The translations under genes and the position numbers were made by a program. Shown here one piece after another: positions 1-5,851 of a stretch of DNA of 6,245 nucleotides. Below the pieces are notes generated by a model that did not search any database, had not been told where the DNA came from, and saw only the letters and a program-made list of their open reading frames with translations. The DNA is from Firmicutes bacterium UBA1393. Its GTDB lineage: Bacteria > Bacillota > DTU025. Each line of letters starts with the position of its first letter. Within the stretch, counting starts at the first letter, position 1. Location: assembly GCA_002305255.1 (NCBI GenBank), contig DBQN01000059.1:1-6245 (forward strand), in the 5' to 3' direction.

Positions 1-654
1 CTGCAGGTGTTCGAGCGCATGGGTGTGGACGTCGACCCTGACGAGGTGTTCATCGCCAGTGAGTGTGCGGCCCGGTACATTGCGGCTCGGAAGCCCGGAG
101 CAGTCACATACGTGCTGGGCTCGCCGGGGCTGTTCGACGAAGCGGTGCTGGCAGGCCTTGACGCGCGCACCACGTCGACGAAACACCCCGAGCAGGCCGA
201 ATACGTGATGGTGGGCAAAGACAATGACCTCACCTTCACGAGGCTCACGTGCGCCCTGCGCGCGCTGAAGGCAGGGGCGAAGTTCGTTGCCGTGAACTGC
301 GATCCCACAGTGCCCGTGGCAGACGGTCTGGAGCCCGGCGCCGGCGCGCTGGCGGCGGCGATGACCTTCATGACTGGCCGCGAGCCTGACGTGGTAGTCG
401 GCAAGCCAGGCACCCTACTGCTGGAGATGGCCCTCGAAAGGTGCGGCCTCACCCCGGCTGAGTGCGCGATGGTTGGAGATACGCCCGAAAGCGATGTGGC
501 CGCCGGAAATGCCCTGGGGATGCACACGATCCTCGTGTTGACGGGCAATTCTGACGGACGCACAGCAGATGATGACCTCAATATTCCGGCTGTTATGAGG
601 CCGGAGCTGACGCTGCAGTCAGTCTTAGACCTCGATCTGGCTGCAGCGAACTAG
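1..654 (+). CDS. HAD superfamily class IIA hydrolase (NagD/AraL/phosphoglycolate phosphatase-like), 5'-truncated
   Basis: The reading frame is open from base 1, and roughly 40-50 N-terminal residues, including the nucleophile motif DxDGT, must lie off the left edge. The GTG at base 7 is only an internal Val. What remains matches the HAD-IIA pattern: a C2 cap region, then DGLEPGAGAL (about residues 106-115 counted from that Val), then VGKPG with the motif III lysine (133), then GDTPESDV (157-164) with the motif IV acidic residues that bind Mg2+. Members are cytosolic phosphatases acting on small phosphorylated metabolites (phosphoglycolate, sugar phosphates, p-nitrophenyl phosphate in vitro). 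Substrate is set by the cap and cannot be read here. The stop is TAG at 652-654. The next gene is convergent, so any operon partners are to the left, outside the window. The family is secure; the substrate is not. Confidence 0.9.
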   Translation: MQVFERMGVDVDPDEVFIASECAARYIAARKPGAVTYVLGSPGLFDEAVLAGLDARTTSTKHPEQAEYVMVGKDNDLTFTRLTCALRALKAGAKFVAVNCDPTVPVADGLEPGAGALAAAMTFMTGREPDVVVGKPGTLLLEMALERCGLTPAECAMVGDTPESDVAAGNALGMHTILVLTGNSDGRTADDDLNIPAVMRPELTLQSVLDLDLAAAN

Positions 655-657
655 GCG

Positions 658-672
658 CAGCGCCATGCGCTG
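658..672. terminator. GC-rich hairpin between convergent genes, possible weak bidirectional terminator
   Basis: CAGCGC (658-663) and GCGCTG (667-672) form a perfect 6-bp stem with a CAT loop, 3 nt after the HAD stop codon and 33 nt past the end of the convergent gene at 706. An alternative pairing GCGCC (660-664)/GGCGC (677-681) is also possible. No T-tract follows on either strand, so it is not a textbook intrinsic terminator. The position is what suggests the role. Confidence 0.25.
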
Positions 673-705
673 AAACGGCGCGTGGCGGCGGCGGATAGCT
701 CAGCG

Positions 706-1302
706 TCAGTCGATGTAACCGGAATACGATGCCCACTCGATCATCAACGATAGGGTGGGCACTTCTATCCCTGCCTGTATCGACATCTGGAAGAGAACCC
801 TGTCTTGCCATTCAGTGCGCCGGCCGCGCGGCAGGTCTGTGCCGGTGGCTGAATACGTAGCCTGCATCACCGCAGTCACGCGCGCAGCGGTGACCTGCAG
901 TCCAAACGACTGGAACTGGGACTCGGTCATGTTGCCCACGGAGGCCTTGTGGCCCTTCTCGATCTTCACATCGCTCGACGGGAAGTAGTAGCTGGTGCCG
1001 CTGGGGCCCTTCACCCACACCTTGTTGCCTTTATGGTGGTCAAGCTGGAACGTCACGCCGGGAGCAACATCCATCACGACATACCCATCGGCCGTGCGAA
1101 GGCGAGTTGCCTTCTTGGTGATGACCACGTCGACCGTGCGCTCCTTAGGCGGCTTCGGCCCTTTGACCTTGTTGTTCTTCGCTTCCGCGACGACCGATCC
1201 CATGACTCCGGGCACTCCGGCCAGGCCCACCAGCAAGATGGCGAGAAGCAACGTCACGATGACGCGCCGGGGACGACCCTTACCTATCAGTGTACGTATC
1301 AC
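706..1302 (-). CDS. Secreted protein of unknown function with N-terminal signal peptide
   Basis: This encodes 198 residues of a protein I do not recognise. I chose the GTG start at 1302 because GGAGG (1314-1310) lies 7 nt upstream; an in-frame ATG at 1398 would only add Arg/Pro-rich residues that run through that site. The N-terminus is a clear signal peptide: basic n-region (residues 3-13, KGRPRR), hydrophobic core (14-35), and an A-E-A cleavage motif at 39-41. The mature protein begins with a Lys/Pro-rich stretch (42-56). A short beta-rich segment follows (about residues 57-110), with a VAPGVTF...KVWVKGP pattern that loosely resembles bacterial SH3-like domains; this is a weak impression only. 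The C-terminal ~85 residues show no known motif. No second membrane segment or lipobox is seen, so it is probably released or held at the wall. It is divergent from the ABC operon and shares its intergenic region. Confidence 0.7.
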   Translation of the reverse strand: MIRTLIGKGRPRRVIVTLLLAILLVGLAGVPGVMGSVVAEAKNNKVKGPKPPKERTVDVVITKKATRLRTADGYVVMDVAPGVTFQLDHHKGNKVWVKGPSGTSYYFPSSDVKIEKGHKASVGNMTESQFQSFGLQVTAARVTAVMQATYSATGTDLPRGRRTEWQDRVLFQMSIQAGIEVPTLSLMIEWASYSGYID

Positions 1303-1309
1303 AGCGATT

Positions 1310-1314
1310 CCTCC
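1310..1314 (-). promoter_or_regulatory. Ribosome binding site fixing the GTG start of the secreted protein
   Basis: On the minus strand GGAGG sits 7 nt before the GTG at 1302, an ideal spacing. It decides against the longer in-frame ATG starts at 1398 and 1320. Confidence 0.7.
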
Positions 1315-1321
1315 AAGCATG

Positions 1322-1341
1322 CCGGCCCAGTCCGGTCCAGT
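1322..1341. repeat. Tandem duplication of a 10-bp unit
   Basis: CCGGCCCAGT (1322-1331) is followed directly by CCGGTCCAGT (1332-1341), one mismatch in ten. It lies just upstream of the secreted-protein gene in the divergent region. It could be a direct-repeat operator or simple slippage; nothing decides between these. Confidence 0.5.
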
Positions 1342-1360
1342 GGAGACCATCCCCGTCATC

Positions 1361-1375
1361 CCCGGCCCGGCCCGG
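1361..1375. repeat. Three tandem CCCGG units
   Basis: CCCGG occurs three times in perfect tandem, followed by GCGC (1375-1378)/GCGC (1385-1388), which can form a small hairpin. It lies in the divergent intergenic region. Function is unknown; low-complexity slippage is the simplest explanation. Confidence 0.5.
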
Positions 1376-1417
1376 CGCGATTGAGCGCGGCGGCGCATAA
1401 CCGCATTCTGTAATCCC

Positions 1418-1426
1418 TGGTATTCT
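1418..1426 (+). promoter_or_regulatory. Possible extended -10 promoter element for the ABC operon
   Basis: TGGTATTCT matches an extended -10 (TGnTATAAT-like) in the one relatively AT-rich patch of the intergenic region. A transcript from here would begin just before the structured leader at 1432. No good -35 box is seen 17 nt upstream, which extended -10 promoters tolerate. The same patch read on the minus strand gives TAGAAT, so it could also serve the divergent gene. Confidence 0.3.
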
Positions 1427-1431
1427 AGACG

Positions 1432-1554
1432 CAGCTCAGGGCGGTTGGTTCCACTACATCGCGGCTGAGCTGGGCCTGATGAGACTGAGGACCTGCCTCC
1501 GCGCCCCTGGAGGAGCCGGAGCTCCAGCGGAGAATTCCCGAAGAGGAACCACCG
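1432..1554 (+). promoter_or_regulatory. Structured 5' leader RNA of the ABC exporter operon, possible pseudoknot
   Basis: Several exact complementarities lie between the possible promoter and the ABC ribosome site. Stem A pairs CAGCTCAG (1432-1439) with CTGAGCTG (1465-1472), 8 bp. Stem B pairs 1442-1452 with 1545-1554, ten pairs with one bulged T at 1445. Stem E pairs CTCCGC (1497-1502) with GCGGAG (1527-1532) and encloses hairpin D, GGAGC (1512-1516)/GCTCC (1521-1525) with a CGGA loop. Stem B uses the loop of stem A and pairs it with sequence 9 nt before the Shine-Dalgarno site, so A and B either form a pseudoknot or exclude each other. Both layouts are what a regulatory leader would need. 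I could not match it to a known riboswitch or T-box class. The pairing is seen; the regulatory role is inferred. Confidence 0.4.
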
Positions 1555-1559
1555 GGTAG
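1479..1559 (+). CDS. Candidate 26-residue leader peptide upstream of the ABC genes
   Basis: An ATG at 1479 opens 26 codons ending in TAG at 1557-1559, just 3 nt before the AAGGAG of the first ABC gene. The product would be Arg-rich (5 of 26 residues, including tandem Arg) with a Gly/Ala/Pro middle, and no membrane segment. Its upstream ribosome site is poor (only GAG/GGG-like bases). A ribosome moving through it would melt the leader stems. A precedent is BmrCD of Bacillus subtilis, where translation of the leader ORF bmrB controls the downstream heterodimeric exporter. A run of this length arises easily by chance in GC-rich DNA, so this remains a candidate. Confidence 0.22.
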   Translation: MRLRTCLRAPGGAGAPAENSRRGTTG

Positions 1560-1562
1560 TTC

Positions 1563-1568
1563 AAGGAG
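1563..1568 (+). promoter_or_regulatory. Ribosome binding site of the first ABC gene
   Basis: AAGGAG at 1563-1568 lies 12 nt before the ATG at 1581 (10 nt if read as GGAGAT). It directly abuts an in-frame ATG at 1569, which is too close to be used, so the start is moved 4 codons downstream. Confidence 0.7.
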
Positions 1569-1580
1569 ATGCTTCACTTT

Positions 1581-3371
1581 ATGAAGAAGGTCCTCGCATA
1601 TATCCGTCCTCATCTGCTCTTCTTCCTCATCGCTCCGGTGTTCAAGGCCGTGGAAGCCGCGGCCGAGCTTCTTCAGCCCCGAATCATGACCACCACCATC
1701 GACGTAGGCGTGACGACGGGCAACATCGATGTCATCTTGCACAACGGCCTGCTCATGCTGGGAGTTGCCGCCATCGGCATTGTCGGTGGCCTCGGCTCGT
1801 CGTTATTCGCGGCGAAGTCATCACAGGGATTCGGCGCCGACCTGCGGCAGGGCGTGTTCGACAAGGTAGTCGCGCTATCGTTCGCTGACATAGACAGGTA
1901 CTCTACTGGCTCGCTCATCACGCGGCTGACCAGCGACATCATCCAGCTCGAGAACACATCCATGATGATGCAGCGCATCATGGTGCGGGCTCCTCTACTT
2001 GGGCTCGGCGCGATCATCATGACGATGTCCATCTCCACGCCGCTCGGACTGGCTTTGCTCGCCGTATCCGCTGTAGTCCTGGTGATCGTCGCCGCCATCA
2101 TGAAGCGGGCGTTTCCGATGTTCACCCGGATCCAACAGCGTCTCGACGCGGTGAACTCTGCAGCACAGGAGAATCTGTCGGGCATGCGCACTGTGAAGGC
2201 CTTCGACCGGGCCACCTTTGAGGTGAAGCGGTTCGACGCCATCAACGAGCTGCTATATCGCACCAGCGTGCGCGCAGGCCGCACCATGGCGTTCAGCGGC
2301 CCGGCAGTGTCGCTCGGCATGAACATGACGACGCTGATCGTGCTGTGGCGCGGCGGCCAGCTCGTTGCCGGGCGCGAACTGCACATCGGCCAGATCGTCG
2401 CCGTGACCCAGTACATCACGCAGGTGTTGTTCTCCCTGTCTATGCTGGGTTTCCTCCTGATCAACCTGGTGCGGGCCGGCGCCTCGGCCGGGCGCGTGGC
2501 AGAGGTGTTGGAGACTGAGCCCAGCATCGTCGACTCGCCGCCAGCGATGACAGTCGGCGCGGCCGCCGCTGCCGAAGCCGCCGCCAGCGGCGCAGCCCCG
2601 CCGCGCGTGACACGCGGCGAGGTCGAGTTCCGCGATGTGGACTTCCGTTACCCCGGCGCCGCCGGCGCGCCGGCCCTGCAGGGCGTATCGCTCCACGTTG
2701 CGCCAGGCCATACGCTGGGCATCCTCGGCGGCACCGGCTCGGGCAAGTCGACCCTCGTGAACCTTATCCCCCGGTTCTACGATGTCACCGCAGGTCAGGT
2801 GCTGGTAGACGGAATCGACGTCCGCCACTACCGCCTCGCCGACCTGAGAGCGGGCGTTAGCATAGTGCTGCAAGACACGGTCCTCTTCTCCGGCACCATC
2901 GAGGAGAACCTCAGGTGGGGAGCGCCCGACGCCACGCACGATGAGGTGATGGAGGCCGTGCGCATGGCCCAGGCCTCAGATTTCGTGGAGTCAACGGCCG
3001 ACGGTCTCGGCGCATTCATTGGCCAGCACGGTGTGGGCCTGTCGGGCGGCCAGCGGCAGAGGGTGTCTATCGCCCGCAGTCTTCTACGCAGAGCCCCAAT
3101 CCTCATCCTCGACGACGCCGCCAGCGCCCTCGACTTCCGCACGGAACTTCGCCTCAGGCGCGCCCTCCGTAGCTACACGAAACGCAGCACGACCACTATC
3201 ATCATCGCCCAGCGGGTGACCAGCGTGATGGAGGCCGATGAGATAATAGTCCTGGAAGACGGGTTCATTGCCGCCCGAGGCACACATCGTGAGCTGATCC
3301 GCACATGCCCGGCCTATCGAGACCTCTGCCGTCTTCAGCTCGGAGAGGGGGCCGTCGCCTGTGGACAATAA
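1581..3371 (+). CDS. ABC exporter half-transporter, subunit with degenerate ATP site (heterodimeric multidrug/lipid-type exporter)
   Basis: This 596-residue protein is a type IV (exporter-fold) ABC half-transporter with a membrane domain followed by an ATPase. Membrane helices lie near residues 11-32, 55-76, 137-174 (two), 236-256 and 275-297. The nucleotide-binding domain starts near 347: A-loop Tyr357, Walker A GGTGSGKST (383-391), Q-loop Gln431 in LQDTVLFSGT, intact signature LSGGQ (487-491), Walker B ILILDD (507-512), D-loop SALD. The catalytic Glu after Walker B is Asp512, and the switch His is Gln544 (IIIAQR). In the family these changes mark the subunit whose own ATP site hydrolyses poorly, as in TM287, LmrC, BmrC and TAP1. 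An Ala-rich insert (about 326-340) separates the two domains. It overlaps the partner gene by 11 bp. It is probably a drug, lipid or peptide exporter; the substrate is unknown. Confidence 0.95.
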   Translation: MKKVLAYIRPHLLFFLIAPVFKAVEAAAELLQPRIMTTTIDVGVTTGNIDVILHNGLLMLGVAAIGIVGGLGSSLFAAKSSQGFGADLRQGVFDKVVALSFADIDRYSTGSLITRLTSDIIQLENTSMMMQRIMVRAPLLGLGAIIMTMSISTPLGLALLAVSAVVLVIVAAIMKRAFPMFTRIQQRLDAVNSAAQENLSGMRTVKAFDRATFEVKRFDAINELLYRTSVRAGRTMAFSGPAVSLGMNMTTLIVLWRGGQLVAGRELHIGQIVAVTQYITQVLFSLSMLGFLLINLVRAGASAGRVAEVLETEPSIVDSPPAMTVGAAAAAEAAASGAAPPRVTRGEVEFRDVDFRYPGAAGAPALQGVSLHVAPGHTLGILGGTGSGKSTLVNLIPRFYDVTAGQVLVDGIDVRHYRLADLRAGVSIVLQDTVLFSGTIEENLRWGAPDATHDEVMEAVRMAQASDFVESTADGLGAFIGQHGVGLSGGQRQRVSIARSLLRRAPILILDDAASALDFRTELRLRRALRSYTKRSTTTIIIAQRVTSVMEADEIIVLEDGFIAARGTHRELIRTCPAYRDLCRLQLGEGAVACGQ

Positions 3372-5259
3372 GACGAACACCGGCAGGAACTCCACCAGCC
3401 TCAACCCCAGCTACGGCCGGCGCCCGGGCGACTTCGGCGTGCGCGGCTCAAGGTTCGCGCCTGTGGTTAAGCCCAAGAATGCGCGCGAGGCCCTGGCGAG
3501 GCTCGCCCACTACATCAAACAACAACGCCTGCTGCTCGGCCTGGTGTTCGCGGCGACCCTCGTGATCTCTACCGTCGCCGTGATCGCGCCGCGCCTGGTG
3601 GGGCAGGCCATCGACCCGGTCATTGCCACCGGCGACTTCGCTGCCCTCGGGAGACTCATAGTCATCCTCGCCGGTCTGTACGGGTTGAACTCAGCGGCAT
3701 CGTGGGTGCAACAGACATGCATGACGGTGGTGTCGAACAGGACCACACGTCAGCTGAGGCACGACCTGTTTGCCAAGATCCAACAGCTGCCTCTGCCCTA
3801 TTTCGATGGGGCGGCCCAGGGCGACCTCATGAGCCGACTGGCTAATGACGTCGACACCGTGGGGCTTGCCACAGGGCAGCCCACGGCACAGCTGTTCTCG
3901 TCGAGCCTCAGCATCGTGGGGATCCTCGCGATGATGCTGTCGCTGAACGTCAAGATGACGCTGGTGGTGCTGTCGATGGTGCCGGTCACCCTGTTCGTGG
4001 CGTTGAACGTGGCGGGATGGTCGCGCAGGCACTTCAGGCGCAGGCAGGAGGCATTGGGGGAGCTCAACGGCTACATCGAGGAACTGGTGGGCGGCATAAG
4101 GGTGGTAAAGGCGTTCACCAGGGAAGACGACGTGCGTGCCTCCTTTGCCCGGCGCAATAGGGCGCTGCGGGATACGGCATACCGAAGCGAGCTTGTGACC
4201 GGCATGTTCATGCCCATCACCCACCTCATAGACAACCTCGGCTTCACCGTAGTCGCGCTGGCCGGCGGGCTGATGGCTGCGCGCGGATCCATCAGCGTGG
4301 GGATGGCGGCCACATTCATCATCTACTCGCGCCAGTTCATGCAGCCTGTGAAGGAGATCTCCAACCAGTGGAACACGGTGCAGTCGGGGCTTTCCGGCGC
4401 CGAGCGGGTGTTCGAAATCATGGATTCACCGTCGGAGGAGGATGCTGAAGCGGCCGCGGCGGTCTCGCTGCCGGCGGCGGCGAACGGCGCGGCGGCGACG
4501 GCCGGCCGTCTCGCGGGGCACGTCGTGTTCGACCACGTCACCTTCGGCTACATTCCCGACACGCCGGTCTTGAAGGACGTATCCTTTGAAGCCCTCCCCG
4601 GTCAGACCGTCGCCATCGTCGGCGCCACGGGCTCGGGCAAGACCACCCTCATCAGTCTGCTCGCGCGCTTCTACCCGGTGCAGTCGGGCCGGATCCTCAT
4701 CGACGGCGTCGACATCGCCCACGCGACGCTCAAGAGCGTGCGTGGGAGCCTCGGCATCGTGCTGCAAGACTCGCACTTGTTCTCCGACACTGTGCGCGAG
4801 AACATCAGGTTTGGGCGCCTCGACGCCACCGACGCCGAGATCGAGCACGCGGCGCGCCTGGCCCATGCCGACCCGTTCATCAGGCGCATGGCCAAGGGCT
4901 ACGATTCCCAGCTCACCGCCGACGGGCGCAACCTCAGCCAGGGCCAGCGCCAGCTGCTCTCAATAGCCAGGGCGATACTGGCCGATCCGGCAATCCTCGT
5001 GCTAGACGAGGCCACGTCTAATGTAGACACCCAGACGGAAGTGGCCATCCAGGCCGCGATGTTGCAGCTCATGAAGGGGCGGACGAGTATCGTTATTGCT
5101 CATAGACTGTCTACCATACAAGGGGCCGACAAGATCATCGTCATCGACGACGGCCGCATCATCGAGACCGGGACCCACCGCGAGCTGCTCGCAGCCGGCG
5201 GGCACTATGCAGCCATATACGAGAGTCAGCTCATCTCGTCGGATTCAGAAGCATCATGA
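3361..5259 (+). CDS. ABC exporter half-transporter, catalytic partner subunit
   Basis: This 632-residue protein starts at GTG 3361, inside the last codons of the first ABC gene, with a G-rich ribosome site (GAGGGG, 3345-3350) 10 nt upstream; the overlap suggests translational coupling. It opens with a polar Gly/Arg-rich extension of about 45 residues, as is common in this subunit type, then an exporter membrane domain (about 55-345). The ATPase has A-loop Tyr397, Walker A GATGSGKTT (421-429), Q-loop Gln469, Walker B ILVLDE with catalytic Glu550, and switch His581. The signature is LSQGQ (525-529) instead of LSGGQ. It therefore completes the weak site of subunit 1, while its own Walker motifs pair with the good LSGGQ of subunit 1 to form the hydrolysing site (TM288/LmrD/BmrD pattern). 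An Ala-rich linker spans about 361-382. The 3' end overlaps the convergent gene by 29 bp. Confidence 0.95.
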   Translation: MDNKTNTGRNSTSLNPSYGRRPGDFGVRGSRFAPVVKPKNAREALARLAHYIKQQRLLLGLVFAATLVISTVAVIAPRLVGQAIDPVIATGDFAALGRLIVILAGLYGLNSAASWVQQTCMTVVSNRTTRQLRHDLFAKIQQLPLPYFDGAAQGDLMSRLANDVDTVGLATGQPTAQLFSSSLSIVGILAMMLSLNVKMTLVVLSMVPVTLFVALNVAGWSRRHFRRRQEALGELNGYIEELVGGIRVVKAFTREDDVRASFARRNRALRDTAYRSELVTGMFMPITHLIDNLGFTVVALAGGLMAARGSISVGMAATFIIYSRQFMQPVKEISNQWNTVQSGLSGAERVFEIMDSPSEEDAEAAAAVSLPAAANGAAATAGRLAGHVVFDHVTFGYIPDTPVLKDVSFEALPGQTVAIVGATGSGKTTLISLLARFYPVQSGRILIDGVDIAHATLKSVRGSLGIVLQDSHLFSDTVRENIRFGRLDATDAEIEHAARLAHADPFIRRMAKGYDSQLTADGRNLSQGQRQLLSIARAILADPAILVLDEATSNVDTQTEVAIQAAMLQLMKGRTSIVIAHRLSTIQGADKIIVIDDGRIIETGTHRELLAAGGHYAAIYESQLISSDSEAS

Positions 5260-5851
5260 GCTTCGGCAACAGGCCGGAGATGGATGCCGCAGCATACAGC
5301 ATCAGAAGGCCCATCGCAATGTTGAGGGGCTTTCGGTAGGAACTGAACAGGCGGAATACGGCGGCGCCGAAAGCGATCCATACCATGCCCGACGTAGCCG
5401 AACAGGCCGCCAGCAGCAGCGACATCAGCACCAGCCCGGATGCTGATCTGAAGTAGGGCACCACGAAATTGGCCGTGACAGTAACCGCATAAAGCAGCAT
5501 CTTCACGTTGACGAACTGCATTCCCAGGCCGGTGAGGAATGAGACCGGCTTGGGTTCTCTCTCCTTCGGGCCGCTGCCAGAGCGGAATAGCTTGACCGCA
5601 AGGTATAGCAGGTAGACACCGCCGAGCGTCTGAGCGATGGGCCTGAAGCCCGGGATTACGCGTTCAAGCGACATCGAGAAGAGACTGCCGCCCAGCATCA
5701 CCAGGAACACGCCGACGTACAGCCCGGCGAGATAGCCAAGGCTGCGCCTGACGCCGAACTGCCCGCCGTTAACCATGCAGAGCATGTTGTTGGGGCCCGG
5801 CGTCAGCGTCATGATGGCAACATACGAAGTGAAAGCCACAAGGTCAGGCAT
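5231..5851 (-). CDS. LysE/RhtB family amino-acid exporter, EamB/YfiK-like (cysteine/O-acetylserine type)
   Basis: This 206-residue, six-helix membrane protein belongs to the LysE/RhtB superfamily, which exports amino acids and derivatives using the proton gradient. The family hallmark TPGPN is at residues 17-21, followed by the FGVRRSLGY loop (32-40). The segment QFVNVKMLLYAVT (112-124) and the C-terminal PLNIAMGLLMLY (175-186) resemble, from memory, the E. coli cysteine/O-acetylserine exporter EamB (YfiK), so that subgroup is the best guess. I placed the start at ATG 5851 rather than the in-frame ATG 5887: the usual length is about 205, the hydrophobic helix then begins near the N-terminus, AGGAG (5869-5865) lies 13 nt upstream, and the ATG overlaps the stop of the preceding ORF (TAATG). 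Its last nine codons and stop lie within the end of the convergent ABC gene. The family is secure; the substrate is inferred. Confidence 0.9.
   Translation of the reverse strand: MPDLVAFTSYVAIMTLTPGPNNMLCMVNGGQFGVRRSLGYLAGLYVGVFLVMLGGSLFSMSLERVIPGFRPIAQTLGGVYLLYLAVKLFRSGSGPKEREPKPVSFLTGLGMQFVNVKMLLYAVTVTANFVVPYFRSASGLVLMSLLLAACSATSGMVWIAFGAAVFRLFSSYRKPLNIAMGLLMLYAAASISGLLPKLMMLLNPTR

Noticed and set aside
1..6. PstI site (CTGCAG) at the window edge as a cloning boundary
   Set aside because: Further CTGCAG sites occur inside the window (for example near 613, 642 and 895), so the edge site is not informative.
688..712. tRNA-like D-arm sequence (GCGGATAGCTCAGCG)
   Set aside because: It resembles the 5' part of many tRNAs, but no acceptor partner, anticodon arm or T-arm GGTTCGA follows at the right distance, and it runs into the 3' end of the secreted-protein gene.
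949..1413. Plus-strand open frames over the secreted-protein gene
   Set aside because: The minus-strand frame has a signal peptide and a well-spaced ribosome site; the plus-strand products are His/Arg-rich without motifs.
1438..1464. T-box-like AGGGCGG ... CGCGG
   Set aside because: The conserved AGGGUGGNACCGCG is interrupted by about 13 nt, and there is no T-tract terminator or recognisable specifier stem. The downstream gene is an exporter rather than a tRNA synthetase, although some T-boxes do control transporters.
1481..1497. Partial match to the B12 box of cobalamin riboswitches (ending GACCTGCC)
   Set aside because: The other conserved parts of the cobalamin riboswitch (GCCACTG, GGGAAG) are absent nearby, and the box would be inside rather than at the end of the leader structure.
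1475..1545. Hammerhead ribozyme core (CTGATGAG ... CGAAG)
   Set aside because: The second core strand should be GAAA, and the flanking arms do not form stems I and III around a cleavage site.
1673..2527. Long minus-strand open frame inside the first ABC gene
   Set aside because: It is antisense to a strongly conserved ABC exporter, has an unnatural composition rich in Met/Thr/Ser/Arg, and has no ribosome site or family features; it is a shadow of the real gene.
5228..5262. 7-bp inverted repeat at the ABC2/LysE junction as a terminator
   Set aside because: The stem is short with a 21-nt loop and there is no T-tract on either side, so I do not call it a terminator; it is mentioned only in the overlap finding.
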